Below are positions 8,566 through 17,658 of a stretch of 64,000 nt of DNA, one piece after another. The position numbers and the translations under genes were made by a program. Source of the DNA: Mesorhizobium sp. Root157 (GTDB taxonomy: Bacteria > Pseudomonadota > Alphaproteobacteria > Rhizobiales > Rhizobiaceae); contig NZ_LMGJ01000004.1 in NCBI RefSeq assembly GCF_001427385.1, forward strand, positions 49,322-113,321, given 5' to 3'. Numbering within the stretch: the stretch's first letter is position 1; each line of letters starts with the position of its first letter. The notes under the pieces are model-generated. The model was not told the DNA's origin and searched no databases. It saw only the letters and a list, made by a program, of their open reading frames with translations.

Positions 8566-10422
8566 ATGCAATCATTTCGAAGAAAATCCGTCATGTTGCC
8601 GTTGGCCGCGCTCACGGCGACCCTGGCGATGGGCGTTCAGCCTTCTGGCGCGCAAGGCCTGTTCGACATGCTGTTCGGTGGCCCGCCGCGTCATGGCACC
8701 CGCTTGCAGGGAGAGTTTCCGCCACCGCCCAAGCCCAAGAAGCCCGTCGCCGTAACCAGGATTTCAAGCCCGACCTACAACACCTACAAGCCCGACCGGC
8801 TGGTCCGCGTCGATTTTTCGGCGCTCTCTTCGACGCCGCAGAATGCGGCTTTCGCGCCCTCGCTGACCGGCACCGCATTCCGCGAGGCGCTGAGTGGGCT
8901 TGAGGCGTTCGACCTGATGGCCGAGCCCTCGGTGGCCAAGGCGCTTGTCGCCTACTATTCCGCCAATCCGGACTTCATCTGGGTATCTGGCACCTCCGTC
9001 AACGGCCGCGGCCAGGAGGCGGTGCGTGTGCTTGGCGAGGCGGCAAGCCATGGCCTGGAACCTTCCGACTATTCGGTTTCGGCGCCGGCCGCGGGTTATT
9101 CGACCGACGAAACCGCCGGCCGCCTGCAAGACCTCATCCGCTTCGAGATGGCATTGTCGGCTCGCGTGCTGCGTTATGTGCACGATGCCCAGCAAGGCCG
9201 CATCGAGCCGAACCGCATATCCGGCTACTATGATTTCCCGGCCAAGCCGCTCGACATGCCGGCCGTGCTCAAGACCTTGGCCCACACGCAGGAGGCGAGG
9301 GCCTATCTGGAATCTCGCCATCCGCAGAATCCCGAATACCAGGCGCTTCGGGTCGAACTGGAAGCACTGGAAGCAAGCGCCGAAAACGACATCGTCGTCG
9401 ACCCCAAGTTGCTCCTGAAACCGGGCGAGACCAGCACGGAGTTGCCGAAGCTGCTTTCCCTAATCGCCCGCGACCTCGATGATGAAATGGGCGCCGACTT
9501 CGGCGAGACGCTGGCACGCCTCAACGCCAGCGACGCCTATGTTCCCGAACTGGTCCCGGTGATCGAGGCGGCCCAAAAGAAAGCCGGCCTGAAGCCCGAC
9601 GGTGTCGTCGGCCCGCGCACCGTCGCGGCCCTTGCCGGCAACTCGAAGGCGGATCGGCTGGAGAAGGTCAAGATCGCGCTGGAGCAGTTGCGCTGGCTGC
9701 CCTCCGACCTTGGCAGTCCGCGCGTTTTCATCAACCAGCCGGCCTACTCCGCCAGCTACATCGACGGTGGCGAGGAAAAGCTGAAGACCCGTGTCGTCAT
9801 CGGCAAGACGTCGAACCAGACCAGCTTCTTCTACGATGAGATCGAGCAGGTCGACTACAATCCCTATTGGGGCGTGCCGCAGTCCATCATCGTCAACGAG
9901 ATGCTGCCCAGATTGCGCAACGATCCGGGCTATCTCGACCGGTCGGGCTATGAGGTAAGCGACGCAAAAGGCCGCCGCATCCCTTCCTCCTCGATTGACT
10001 GGAGCCAGTATGGCGGCAAGGTGCCTTTCAACGTGCGGCAGGCTCCGAGCGAAGCCAATGCGCTGGGTGAGTTGAAGATCCTCTTTCCCAACAAGCATGC
10101 GATCTACATGCACGACACGCCGCAGAAGGCGTTTTTCCAGCGCGACAACCGGGCGCTGAGCCATGGTTGCGTGCGCCTGCAGGATCCGCGCGGCATGGCG
10201 GCTGCTGTGCTCGGCACGTCAGTCGACCACATCGCGCAGAAGCTGAAACAGGGGCATTCGACGGAAAAGGTGACCCGCAAGATCCCGGTCTACGTCGCCT
10301 ATTTCACCGCCTGGCCGGACATGACGGGCACGGTCGAATATTTCGGCGATGTCTACGACCGCGATGTCCGTCTGAGACAGGCGCTCGATGCGACTGAAGC
10401 GGTGCGCGCGCCTGCAAGCTGA
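8566..10422 (+). CDS. YcbB-type L,D-transpeptidase (YkuD domain)
   Basis: The 618-residue exported protein starts with a Sec signal peptide (cleavage near residue 29). A scaffold domain (about 90-290) and a peptidoglycan-binding segment (about 320-355, PDGVVGPRTVAAL) follow, then the YkuD catalytic domain (about 395-560). The catalytic motif is HDTP (His516) with SHGCVR (Cys535). Such enzymes form 3-3 cross-links in peptidoglycan or attach proteins to it in the periplasm. A proline-rich stretch after the signal could act as a tether. A shorter paralogue (ldtP) lies at 46.7-47.9 kb. The 226-base gap upstream has no clear regulator site. Confidence 0.93.
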   Translation: MQSFRRKSVMLPLAALTATLAMGVQPSGAQGLFDMLFGGPPRHGTRLQGEFPPPPKPKKPVAVTRISSPTYNTYKPDRLVRVDFSALSSTPQNAAFAPSLTGTAFREALSGLEAFDLMAEPSVAKALVAYYSANPDFIWVSGTSVNGRGQEAVRVLGEAASHGLEPSDYSVSAPAAGYSTDETAGRLQDLIRFEMALSARVLRYVHDAQQGRIEPNRISGYYDFPAKPLDMPAVLKTLAHTQEARAYLESRHPQNPEYQALRVELEALEASAENDIVVDPKLLLKPGETSTELPKLLSLIARDLDDEMGADFGETLARLNASDAYVPELVPVIEAAQKKAGLKPDGVVGPRTVAALAGNSKADRLEKVKIALEQLRWLPSDLGSPRVFINQPAYSASYIDGGEEKLKTRVVIGKTSNQTSFFYDEIEQVDYNPYWGVPQSIIVNEMLPRLRNDPGYLDRSGYEVSDAKGRRIPSSSIDWSQYGGKVPFNVRQAPSEANALGELKILFPNKHAIYMHDTPQKAFFQRDNRALSHGCVRLQDPRGMAAAVLGTSVDHIAQKLKQGHSTEKVTRKIPVYVAYFTAWPDMTGTVEYFGDVYDRDVRLRQALDATEAVRAPAS

Positions 10423-10453
10423 CGACGCCCGCTCCAGCTCCGGTGCGGGCCGG

Positions 10454-10648
10454 TCAGGAGGCCAGCTTGCTTGCCGCCGATCCGGGTGTTTCATCCGCTT
10501 CGCCGACTTGAAAATCCACGACCTTCACGTCGCAGGAACAAAACATGCTCTGCGCGTTGGCAACAATGTCGTGGATGTGATCGTCGGCGGAGTACTCCGT
10601 GTCGACAGCCGTCGAGATCGTGAGTGTAACCGCAACCGGTATGCTCAT
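10454..10648 (-). CDS. small hypothetical protein (64 aa)
   Basis: I do not recognise this protein. It is an acidic 64-residue product with codon choice like the neighbours and two close cysteines (CSC, about residues 37-39). A G-rich stretch about 12 bases upstream of the ATG could act as a ribosome site. It is convergent with the L,D-transpeptidase gene, 31 bases apart. A perfect 16-base palindrome lies 32 bases upstream of its start. It contains no signal peptide or membrane segment. Reality as a gene is likely but not certain. Confidence 0.5.
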   Translation of the reverse strand: MSIPVAVTLTISTAVDTEYSADDHIHDIVANAQSMFCSCDVKVVDFQVGEADETPGSAASKLAS

Positions 10649-10679
10649 GCTGGGTACCCCCCATCGGAATATGAGTAGA

Positions 10680-10695
10680 TGCCGATGTATCGGCA
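10680..10695. promoter_or_regulatory. 16-base palindrome (TGCCGATGTATCGGCA)
   Basis: The arms TGCCGA/TCGGCA are perfect around TGTA. It lies 32 bases upstream of the small 64-residue gene on the minus strand, in a position suited to an operator or a leader hairpin. No regulator gene is adjacent. Confidence 0.35.
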
Positions 10696-10935
10696 GATAG
10701 GCTAAAGGCCCCCCTCATGCAATTGCACTTTTAGAGTTGCCAACAGGACTTGTTGATAGCTTGTGACTGGCGTGGACAACTGATCGCCTATCGACTCGTT
10801 ACCTGTTGATAAGGCTTGATATTTTAGGCTGAACCCAGGCCTGTATCAAATCGGGATTCGAACCTTCGCGCGCGGCCAAGCCGCAGCCTTTCCAATCGTG
10901 GCAGCGTGGATTGCTGGATTGAATGGATCCCCGGT

Positions 10936-11226
10936 TCAAGCCGCCTCTTGTCGAGGCCTGTACTGCTCGATCACCAACCTCAGCGCGTCCATGACGGCAT
11001 CGACTGCCTGTCCTTTGGATATGTTGCCCTCGTCGTCGGGGTCGCATGAAGCGCCGAAGCTGATCTCCAGGACGGCGGCCACAGCCACCTCTTCCGCATC
11101 GATATGGGCTTGTCCGCATTCGGGGCACGCATATTCGCGATGGGTTTCATGCGCTACCAGGGCATCGTCGCCACGAACGGGAAGAACGATTCTTCTGGTG
11201 CCGCAGCAGATAGGACAAACGCTCAT
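10936..11226 (-). CDS. small zinc-ribbon-like hypothetical protein (96 aa)
   Basis: The first 40 residues carry two CxxC pairs, C4/C7 and C34/C37 (CPIC and CPEC), spaced like a zinc ribbon. The remaining 55 residues are acidic and predicted helical, ending in a segment with VMDALRLVIEQYRPR. I do not recognise a named family. It may bind metal and act in nucleic-acid or protein contact, but that is inference from the cysteine pattern alone. It stands alone, with noncoding DNA on both sides, at the start of a run of small minus-strand genes. Confidence 0.65.
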   Translation of the reverse strand: MSVCPICCGTRRIVLPVRGDDALVAHETHREYACPECGQAHIDAEEVAVAAVLEISFGASCDPDDEGNISKGQAVDAVMDALRLVIEQYRPRQEAA

Positions 11227-11557
11227 GGCTGTCTCCTATCGCCCCCATGGCCATGATACACCACGCATGCGTTCCTGCGCGTCTCATCTCTTTTCGTCGT
11301 TAATACGGGCGGCTGATCTGACCGCATCGGCAGCAATAAGCCGGGTGCTGGGTGGCAAGGAGGCCGCTTCCAAAGGCCCGGGGCTCGACGGCCGGTCTTG
11401 CATGCTGCAAGACGCTCGGAGGTCAGGCTTACCTACTCTGTCACCGAGGCGATTCGACTTGCCGAATGCGCGCCCTCAACGACCACAGCGATGCGGGGCC
11501 ACGGACATTTGGCCATAGTGCTGGCCGAGCGTGGGAAACCGGCACCGTGAGCGCAAC
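11227..11557. other. intergenic stretch without a convincing gene
   Basis: No reading frame here has convincing start signals or family resemblance. I see no tRNA, strong terminator or long repeat. Confidence 0.5.
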
Positions 11558-11722
11558 TCAATCCGTCGATTCAGTCCCGTGGGGTGGTGCAGACTCGCCA
11601 CCTTCACGTGGTTTGCCTTGCTCTTTGGCCGAAATCCTTGCGGCCAGCTTTTCAGCCTTCTTTGCCGCTTTCGCACGATCGCGCTCTTTGCGTTCCTGGT
11701 CGTAGTTTGGTGCTCTGGCCAT
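11558..11722 (-). CDS. small basic lysine/alanine-rich protein (54 aa)
   Basis: This short gene starts MARAPNYDQERKERDRAKAA and continues as a highly charged helix of Lys, Ala, Glu and Arg for about 35 residues, ending in a Gly/Pro/Ser-rich tail. Similar short proteins with an N-terminal ARAPNY-type motif are common as unnamed proteins in rhizobia, from memory. It reads cleanly from ATG to TGA on the minus strand. The coiled, basic character suggests binding to nucleic acid or ribosome, but there is no direct evidence. Confidence 0.65.
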   Translation of the reverse strand: MARAPNYDQERKERDRAKAAKKAEKLAARISAKEQGKPREGGESAPPHGTESTD

Positions 11723-11867
11723 GAGTGTCCTTTGCTGTCGTTGGTTGGCAACCTGCAGACGCTACGATTTATTCCCCGATGCCATAGTGCCAATGCCTCC
11801 AGCCGACAAGGTCAAACGCCGGGTCCGCGGCTTGCCACCTGGCAACCGGTTGTCGAAAGGGGAGGGA

Positions 11868-12053
11868 TCAAACGACCGGATCGGCCATCGTGTTTTCGAT
11901 GGCCGCAATATTCAGTTCGAGATAGGCAACGCGCTGGATCGTGCTGTTGCTTGGAAGCGCCCTGCTTTTCGCGGCGGACATAAGCAACGCGGATTGCTCC
12001 TTCCGGAGCGCGCGGGACAGATCTTGCAAAAGAGACTTATCATCATTGGTCAT
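11868..12053 (-). CDS. small hypothetical protein (61 aa)
   Basis: This 61-residue product starts MTNDDKSLLQDLSRALRKEQ and is mostly amphipathic helix with no membrane segment or cysteine. The ATG was chosen over an upstream in-frame start because the extension reads like noncoding DNA. It sits in the same orientation as the 54- and 62-residue genes around it. No family is recognised. Confidence 0.5.
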   Translation of the reverse strand: MTNDDKSLLQDLSRALRKEQSALLMSAAKSRALPSNSTIQRVAYLELNIAAIENTMADPVV

Positions 12054-12149
12054 GAGGCCCGTATATCTCCATGACGGTTTTGGCTCAAGTGGAGCCGCCC
12101 ATATCCACCCACCCCTCCGTGGTCCTGTAGTGATCGATTGCATCGGCCT

Positions 12150-12338
12150 CTATTGGAACTCCGGCATTCTTGATGTCCAGATCATCAGGCCGATAATGGC
12201 GATGAACACCCAGAAGATCGAGTTCAAAAGCATGCGGACAAGGTCGCGGTTTTGGTCCTCGGTAATGCCCAGGCGATCGGAGATTATGTCGCCCGGTGCA
12301 ATGAACAGCCAGAGGATGAAACGTCCCAGCTTTGCCAT
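12150..12338 (-). CDS. small inner-membrane protein (62 aa)
   Basis: The product has an N-terminal amphipathic or membrane segment (about residues 5-20) and a clear transmembrane helix near residues 37-56 (SIFWVFIAIIGLMIW). Between them lies a polar linker (SDRLGITEDQNRDLVRML). This pattern recurs in short unnamed membrane proteins of Mesorhizobium and relatives. The function is unknown. It is the first gene of the minus-strand run of small genes. Confidence 0.65.
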   Translation of the reverse strand: MAKLGRFILWLFIAPGDIISDRLGITEDQNRDLVRMLLNSIFWVFIAIIGLMIWTSRMPEFQ

Positions 12339-12710
12339 GCCGTCTTCCTTGCCTGTCCAAGCTGACCTTAACCGCCGGGGCCTCTAACCGGCAAGCGAGG
12401 ATGGGCGATGAGGTGCCGTTCGATTTTGTGGCGGTCCCGATATAGGGAGTAGGCGGCAATTTCCGTTGCTGCAACGCCATCGCAGTTGTGGCGCACAAAA
12501 AAGCCCCGCCGAAGCGAGGCCAAGGTTGCTCTGATTCATGCCACCACGAAGGGTTGCACAAAGGCAATTTACACGCATCGTCTCGTCAGGGGAATAAAAA
12601 TCCGCCGGGAGAAGGCTGAGGCGATGGAGGGACTGTCCATCGGTCGGTCGCGTCACGCCTTGTTGGCTTCTCGATCGCAGTTTATCATGCCTACAGCGTA
12701 GGAGACTTCG
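12339..12710. other. intergenic stretch with a minus-strand terminator
   Basis: This 372-base gap holds a minus-strand hairpin with a T-run (12497-12520) but no convincing gene that it would terminate. A very short minus-strand frame just before the hairpin (MNQSNLGLASAGLFC...) reads through it and is not convincing. The right end carries the AGGAG ribosome site of the methyltransferase gene. Confidence 0.5.
12497..12520 (-). terminator. candidate rho-independent terminator
   Basis: On the minus strand GCCTCGC and GGCGGGGC can pair with one or two imperfect positions around TTC, followed by six T residues. No gene is evident directly upstream of it on that strand, so it may end an unannotated small RNA. 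Confidence 0.5.
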
Positions 12711-13526
12711 ATGACATCAAGCTTCAACGTTCATGACGCGGCCGGCTATGAGCAACTCATGGGCCGATGGAGTCAAAGACTGGCGCCCCTGTTCATCGGT
12801 TTTGCCGGGCTTGCCAAGGGTGAAAAGGTTCTCGACGTCGGCTGCGGCACTGGCAGCCTCACCTTTGCGCTGGCCAAGTCAGCTCATCTCGGCACGATCG
12901 ATGCCATCGACTATTCGCCAGTCTTCGTCGAAGCAGCCCAGCGACGCAACACCGACCCGCGCATAAACATCCGGCAGGGCGACGCCTGCGCATTGCCGTA
13001 TGAAGACGGCACGTTCGACCGCGCAATGGCGCTGCTGGTACTTCACTTTGTGCCGGAAGCGGGAAAGGCTGTCGCCGAAATGCGCCGCGTCGTACGGCCG
13101 GGCGGCGTCGTCGCCGCTGTGGTGTGGGATCACCTCGGCGGCATGCCTGGCATGCGCATGATGGTTGATACGGTGGCAGCCCTCAGCGAAGGCGGGCGTC
13201 AGCTACGCAGCCGCTATTGCTTCCAGCCGATGATGCAGCCCGGCGAGATGAAGCGGACTTTTGTCGAACAGGGGCTCTCTGACGTTACCGAAACCGAACT
13301 GATGATCCGCATGGACTATCAGGATTTCGACGACTACTGGGCGCCCATCGCTGCGGGCGAAGGGCCGCTGGGCAAATATATGGCCACGCTGGACGCGGCA
13401 GAGCGGACCCGCACCGATGCGGCTGTGCGTGATGCCTATGAGGCCGGGCGGCCCGACGGGCCGAGGTCTTTCGCGAATGTCGCCTGGGCCTGCCGGGGTG
13501 TTGTTGCGGATACCCGCCGCGCGTAG
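12711..13526 (+). CDS. class I SAM-dependent methyltransferase
   Basis: The 271-residue soluble protein has the methyltransferase fold with motif I VLDVGCGTGSL (about residues 40-50), an acidic motif II region (DAIDYSP) and a post-motif RRVVRPGG. It transfers a methyl group from S-adenosylmethionine; the acceptor is unknown, although the layout resembles small-molecule (UbiE-like) enzymes. An AGGAG ribosome site lies six bases before the ATG. The gene ends one base before the 3' end of a convergent tRNA-Gln gene, a very tight junction. Confidence 0.88.
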   Translation: MTSSFNVHDAAGYEQLMGRWSQRLAPLFIGFAGLAKGEKVLDVGCGTGSLTFALAKSAHLGTIDAIDYSPVFVEAAQRRNTDPRINIRQGDACALPYEDGTFDRAMALLVLHFVPEAGKAVAEMRRVVRPGGVVAAVVWDHLGGMPGMRMMVDTVAALSEGGRQLRSRYCFQPMMQPGEMKRTFVEQGLSDVTETELMIRMDYQDFDDYWAPIAAGEGPLGKYMATLDAAERTRTDAAVRDAYEAGRPDGPRSFANVAWACRGVVADTRRA

Positions 13527-13600
13527 TGGTTCCCTCCCGTGGATTCGAACCACGATTCACGGCGTCAAAGGCCGATGTCCTACCGTTAGACGAAGAGGGA
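13527..13600 (-). tRNA. tRNA-Gln (anticodon TTG)
   Basis: The minus strand folds as a 74-base tRNA with encoded CCA. The acceptor TCCCTCT pairs with GGAGGGA, the T arm is CGTGG-TTCGAAT-CCACG, and the anticodon loop CTTTGAC places TTG at positions 34-36. The 3' end abuts the methyltransferase stop codon. Confidence 0.93.
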
Positions 13601-13738
13601 TCGCTGCAAGTGACGGCGACCATAGCGACGTTTTGAGCTTTCGATAAGCCGCTCCGGATGAATATCGTCGAGCCTTGGGCTGAAATGGGGGATAATCTCG
13701 CACTTCGCCAAATCTATCAATGTTTTCAGACAGATTGA

Positions 13739-13813
13739 TGGTGGGCGATGCAGGGATTGAACCTGCGACCCCACCCGTGTGAAGGGTGTGCTCTCCCGCT
13801 GAGCTAATCGCCC
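13739..13813 (-). tRNA. tRNA-Val (anticodon CAC)
   Basis: The minus strand gives a 75-base cloverleaf with encoded CCA. GGGCGAT pairs with ATCGCCC, the anticodon stem CACCC/GGGTG closes the loop TTCACAC with CAC as anticodon, and the T loop is TTCAATC. It lies 138 bases upstream of the tRNA-Gln gene on the same strand. Confidence 0.95.
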
Positions 13814-13917
13814 GCTCGTTGCCCGAAGGCCAAGCGCGCCGCGATATAAGGGAGCCGTGCCGTTGAAGTCAACCGCTTCCAAGGCCCCTGTTCCCGGAAA
13901 CTGGAACGCCTGGCGCT

Positions 13918-14598
13918 CTAATTTGCTGCGCGGATCAATCGGCCGGCAAGGTCGAGCGTCAATTCGTCGAAATGCGAAATCACCACCGATGGTTCGAACT
14001 CCCGCACGTGGCGGTCCGTGTAGCCGAAATCGACTGCGGCAACTGGAATGCCCGCCGCCTTGGCGGTGTCGATATCGGTTTGCGAATCGCCGACCATGAG
14101 CGCTTTGGCAGGATCGCCGCCCGCCCGTTTGATGGTTTCAAGCAGATGGCGCGGATCGGGCTTGCGGAAGGGGAACGTGTCCTGTCCGCAATTGGCGGCG
14201 AAATGCTTGGCCAGCCCCAGCGCTTCGATCAGGGCCAAGGAATTCGCCTCGTATTTGTTGGTGCAGATCGCCAGCACATAGCCCTCGGCCTCGAACCTGG
14301 CGATCGCATCCAGCACGCCGGGGTAGGGTTTCGATTTGCCCGGAATGCTCTTGGTGTAGGAATCGAGGAACAGGTCGAGCAGCCGGTCGTGTTCGTCGCC
14401 GGGCAGGGGCTTGTTGTTGGCCGCGAAGGCGCGCTCGATCATCACACGGCCGCCATTGCCGACATAGCGCCGGAATGCCGGGCCATCGACGGCGGGCAGG
14501 GCGGCTGCGCTCAGGCTGTGGTTGAGGCTGTCCATCAGGTCGGGCGCGGTATCGATCAACGTGCCGTCGAGGTCGAAAACGATGATCGGGCGTGCCAT
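13918..14598 (-). CDS. gph: phosphoglycolate phosphatase
   Basis: The 226-residue HAD-superfamily enzyme has motif I FDLDGTLIDTAPD (Asp9, Asp11), a helical cap, motif II CTNK, and motif III/IV KPDP...GDSQTDIDTA. This is the pattern of Gph, which dephosphorylates 2-phosphoglycolate in the cytoplasm. Length fits the family. It is divergent from rpiA with about 150 bases between, a neighbourhood seen in other rhizobia. Other HAD phosphatases share the motifs, so the substrate assignment is strong but not absolute. Confidence 0.9.
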   Translation of the reverse strand: MARPIIVFDLDGTLIDTAPDLMDSLNHSLSAAALPAVDGPAFRRYVGNGGRVMIERAFAANNKPLPGDEHDRLLDLFLDSYTKSIPGKSKPYPGVLDAIARFEAEGYVLAICTNKYEANSLALIEALGLAKHFAANCGQDTFPFRKPDPRHLLETIKRAGGDPAKALMVGDSQTDIDTAKAAGIPVAAVDFGYTDRHVREFEPSVVISHFDELTLDLAGRLIRAAN

Positions 14599-14751
14599 GG
14601 CGATTTTGTCCTATTGTTGTCGATGGAGGCGATAGCCCGCGGATAACGGCTGTGCAAGCCGCGTTACGGGCCGCCACGACGCCCTTTGACCCGACGATCA
14701 AAAATGTTAGGGAGCCGAAATCGAAATCGGCGCGGGAATAGATTGACCGTC

Positions 14752-15450
14752 ATGGATGCCAGGCAGTTGAAGATCGAGGCCGCGCGCGCGGCATTGGCAC
14801 ATGTCGCGGGCGGCATGCGGCTGGGCATCGGCACCGGTTCCACGGCCGAGGAATTTGTGCGCCTGCTGGCCGCCAAGGTCGCGACCGGCCTCGACGTCGT
14901 CGGCGTTCCCACTTCGGAGCGGACTGCGGCGCTGTGCAGGGAACTGGGCGTGCGGCTTTCGACGCTCGAGGAAACGCCGGAGCTCGACCTCACCATCGAC
15001 GGTGCCGACGAGATCGACCCGGAACTCACTCTGGTCAAGGGCGGCGGCGGCGCGTTGCTGCGCGAAAAGATCGTTGCGGCGGCGTCTGCCAGCATGATCG
15101 TGATTGCCGACCGTTCCAAGCTGGTCGAAACGCTTGGCCGCTTTCCCTTGCCGATCGAAGTGAACAGGTTCGGCTTGCGCGCCACGGAGTTGGCCATTGG
15201 CGCCGCCGCCCGCAATCTCGGACTTTCCGGCCCGCTCACATTGCGGATGACGGACGGCCAGCCATTTGTTACAGACGGCGGTCATTTGATCCTGGATGCA
15301 TCTTTTGGCCGCATTCCGGATACAAGAGCGCTATCTGCTGCTCTTCACGCCATTCCCGGCGTGGTCGAGCACGGTTTCTTCATCGGGCTGGCGTCTGCGG
15401 CGATCATCGCTGGTGACGGCGGCATCGAGACAATCCACGCCGCCCGGTAA
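14752..15450 (+). CDS. rpiA: ribose-5-phosphate isomerase A
   Basis: The 232-residue protein shows the RpiA motifs [12 protein letters not shown] (near residue 24), DGADEID with the catalytic acid, and [12 protein letters not shown] with the substrate-contacting lysine. It interconverts ribose 5-phosphate and ribulose 5-phosphate in the pentose phosphate pathway. The ATG at 14752 was chosen because the upstream in-frame part does not resemble the family. It is followed 20 bases later by the DUF2059 gene on the same strand, and the two probably share a transcript that ends at the terminator near 16.2 kb. Confidence 0.95.
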   Translation: MDARQLKIEAARAALAHVAGGMRLGIGTGSTAEEFVRLLAAKVATGLDVVGVPTSERTAALCRELGVRLSTLEETPELDLTIDGADEIDPELTLVKGGGGALLREKIVAAASASMIVIADRSKLVETLGRFPLPIEVNRFGLRATELAIGAAARNLGLSGPLTLRMTDGQPFVTDGGHLILDASFGRIPDTRALSAALHAIPGVVEHGFFIGLASAAIIAGDGGIETIHAAR

Positions 15451-15470
15451 ATCAGGGAGTCCTGCCAATC

Positions 15471-16052
15471 ATGAAGTCGAACAACCGAATCCATCGCTTT
15501 GCCGTAGCTCTGGCGGCTGCGGCCGTAGTTGGCTTCGCCATGCCGTCCTTCGCGCAGGAAATTTCCGAATCGCACCTCAAGGCCGCCAAGACGGCAGTCG
15601 CTGCCATTCATGCCACGGATTCGTTCGACAACATCCTGCCGCAGGCCGCGGTCGCGCTGGAATCGTCGATGATCCAGAAGAATCCGGACCTCGAGGAATT
15701 GATCGGCAGCACGGTCTCGGCCCAGGCGCTGGCGCTGGCGCCGCGTCGCGCCGACCTCGAGAAGGAAGCCGCCACCGCCTACGCCAAGGTGTTTTCCGAA
15801 CAGGAACTCAACGATATCGCCACTTTCTATAGCTCCGAAGCCGGCAAGAAACTGCTCGAAAGCGGGCCGATCGTCTCGCGCGAGTTGGTGAAGGCCGCCG
15901 AGATCTGGCAAAACGGCATTGCACGCGATCTGGCCCAGAAGGTCGGCGAGTCGATGCAGGCGGCAATGGGCGCCAAGGCCCCGGCCGTGACGCCGGCCGA
16001 TGCGGCCACGCCTCCGGTCGATGGCGCCGCACCCGCGCCGAGCGGCAACTGA
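15471..16052 (+). CDS. DUF2059 domain exported protein
   Basis: The 193-residue product begins with a Sec signal peptide (about 28 residues, cleavage after SFA). A helical DUF2059 domain follows, whose core motif is FSEQELNDIATFYSSEAGKK. The last 35 residues are Ala/Pro-rich and probably unfolded. DUF2059 proteins are periplasmic and of unknown role. It lies directly after rpiA and before a terminator and gor, an order I recall from other Rhizobiales genomes. Confidence 0.85.
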   Translation: MKSNNRIHRFAVALAAAAVVGFAMPSFAQEISESHLKAAKTAVAAIHATDSFDNILPQAAVALESSMIQKNPDLEELIGSTVSAQALALAPRRADLEKEAATAYAKVFSEQELNDIATFYSSEAGKKLLESGPIVSRELVKAAEIWQNGIARDLAQKVGESMQAAMGAKAPAVTPADAATPPVDGAAPAPSGN

Positions 16053-16123
16053 CGCGACATCGCCTGCGCATGAGCGCCGTGCGTCCTTTCAGACGCACAA
16101 GGGACGCTCTAGCACTTTGAATG

Positions 16124-16170
16124 AGCATCGGAATAATCCGAAAACCGAGTACACTTTTCGGTCCGATGCT
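16124..16170. repeat. palindromic intergenic repeat element
   Basis: Outer arms AGCATCGGA/TCCGATGCT are perfect, and inner CCGAAAA/TTTTCGG segments add a second complementary pair. The 47-base unit lies just before the terminator after the DUF2059 gene. It looks like a dispersed palindromic element of the Mesorhizobium type and could fold in RNA or serve as a binding site. Confidence 0.7.
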
Positions 16171-16182
16171 CTACGTTTGAGA

Positions 16183-16210
16183 AAGCCCGGTTCGTCCGGG
16201 CTTTTCTTTT
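16183..16210 (+). terminator. rho-independent terminator after the rpiA/DUF2059 unit
   Basis: AAGCCCGG pairs with CCGGGCTT around a five-base loop, and TTCTTTT follows. It separates the DUF2059 gene from gor. Confidence 0.85.
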
Positions 16211-16266
16211 GACCCCTGCCGGCCTACCTGTCCGGCTGCAACGTTCCACTGCAAGGACACTTTGAC

Positions 16267-17658
16267 ATGGCCGCTTACGATTACGATCTTTTCGTCATTG
16301 GCGGCGGATCCGGCGGCGTGCGCGCGGCGCGAGTCGCGGCAAGTCTCGGCAAGCGTGTCGGCATCGCTGAAGAATTTCGTTTCGGCGGCACCTGCGTCAT
16401 CCGCGGCTGCGTCCCGAAGAAGCTGTTCGTCTACGCCTCGCAGTTTCCCGAGCATTTCGAGGATGCCGCCGGCTATGGCTGGACCGTACCGCGGGCGGCT
16501 TTCGATTGGCCGACGCTGATCGCCAACAAGGACCGCGAGATCGCGCGGCTGGAAGCGATCTACCAGAAGAACGTCGCCAATGCGGGCGGCGAGACGTTCC
16601 AGTCGCGCGCCGTGCTGGTCGACCGGCACACCATCCGTCTCGAGGCCGAAGACCGTACGGTCACCGCCGACCAGATCCTGGTCGCGACCGGCGGTCGCCC
16701 GGCGCTGCATCCGGCACTGCCCGGCAGCGAATATTGCATCACCTCGAACGAAGCCTTCCATCTTGCCGAACTGCCCAAGGCAATCGTCATCGAGGGCGGC
16801 GGCTACATTGCCGTCGAGTTCGCCAATATCTTCCACGGCCTCGGCGTCGAAACGACGCTCGTCTATCGGGGAACTGAAATCCTGAGCCGCTTCGACATGG
16901 ATTTGCGGCAGGCTTTGCACCAGACGATGGAAAAGAAGGGCATCAGGATCCTGTGCCACGCGGTATCGGAAGATGTCAGCCGCCGCGCGGATGGCCGGCT
17001 GGAGGTGCGCGTCACCGGAGGCGAGGTGCTCCTTGCCGATCAGGTCATGCTTGCCATCGGCCGGGTGCCGAACACCGAGAACCTCGGACTGGAGGCCGCA
17101 GGCGTCGATATGGCCAAGAACGGCGCCATCGTTGTCGATGCCTGGTCGCGCACCAATCTCGACAATATCTGGGCGATCGGTGACGTCACCAATCGCGTCC
17201 AACTGACCCCGGTGGCGATCCATGAGGCGATGTGTTTCATCGAGACCGCCTTCAAGGACAACCCGACCGCGCCCGATCACGACGTCATCGCCACGGCCGT
17301 ATTCTCGCAGCCGGAGATCGGCACGGTAGGCCTGTCCGAAGACGATGCGGCGAAGCATTTCCCCGACCTCGAAATCTACCGCGCCGCGTTCCGCCCGATG
17401 CGCCACACCCTGTCCGGCCGTGACGAGAAGATGCTGATGAAGCTGGTTGTCGATGGCGAGACGCGCAAGGTGCTGGGCGCACATATCCTCGGGCCTGATG
17501 CCGGCGAGATGGCGCAACTGTTGGGCATTCCGCTCAAGGCCGGCTCCAGCAAGGACGATTTCGACCGCACCATGGCAGTCCACCCGACCGCAGCCGAGGA
17601 ACTGGTCACGATGTACAAGCCGACCTACCGGGTGAAGAACGGCAAGCGGATCGACTGA
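16267..17658 (+). CDS. gor: glutathione-disulfide reductase
   Basis: The 463-residue flavoprotein has an FAD site GGGSGG at residues 12-17, the redox-active pair C43-VIRG-C48, an NAD(P) site GGGYIAVEFA, and the C-terminal dimer motif HPTAAEE that supplies the catalytic His-Glu. It reduces oxidised glutathione with NADPH in the cytoplasm. CVIRGC rather than the more common CVNVGC is the form seen in bacterial and plant-type Gor. The gene lies after a terminator, so it probably has its own promoter, and a MarR gene follows 192 bases downstream. Confidence 0.94.
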   Translation: MAAYDYDLFVIGGGSGGVRAARVAASLGKRVGIAEEFRFGGTCVIRGCVPKKLFVYASQFPEHFEDAAGYGWTVPRAAFDWPTLIANKDREIARLEAIYQKNVANAGGETFQSRAVLVDRHTIRLEAEDRTVTADQILVATGGRPALHPALPGSEYCITSNEAFHLAELPKAIVIEGGGYIAVEFANIFHGLGVETTLVYRGTEILSRFDMDLRQALHQTMEKKGIRILCHAVSEDVSRRADGRLEVRVTGGEVLLADQVMLAIGRVPNTENLGLEAAGVDMAKNGAIVVDAWSRTNLDNIWAIGDVTNRVQLTPVAIHEAMCFIETAFKDNPTAPDHDVIATAVFSQPEIGTVGLSEDDAAKHFPDLEIYRAAFRPMRHTLSGRDEKMLMKLVVDGETRKVLGAHILGPDAGEMAQLLGIPLKAGSSKDDFDRTMAVHPTAAEELVTMYKPTYRVKNGKRID

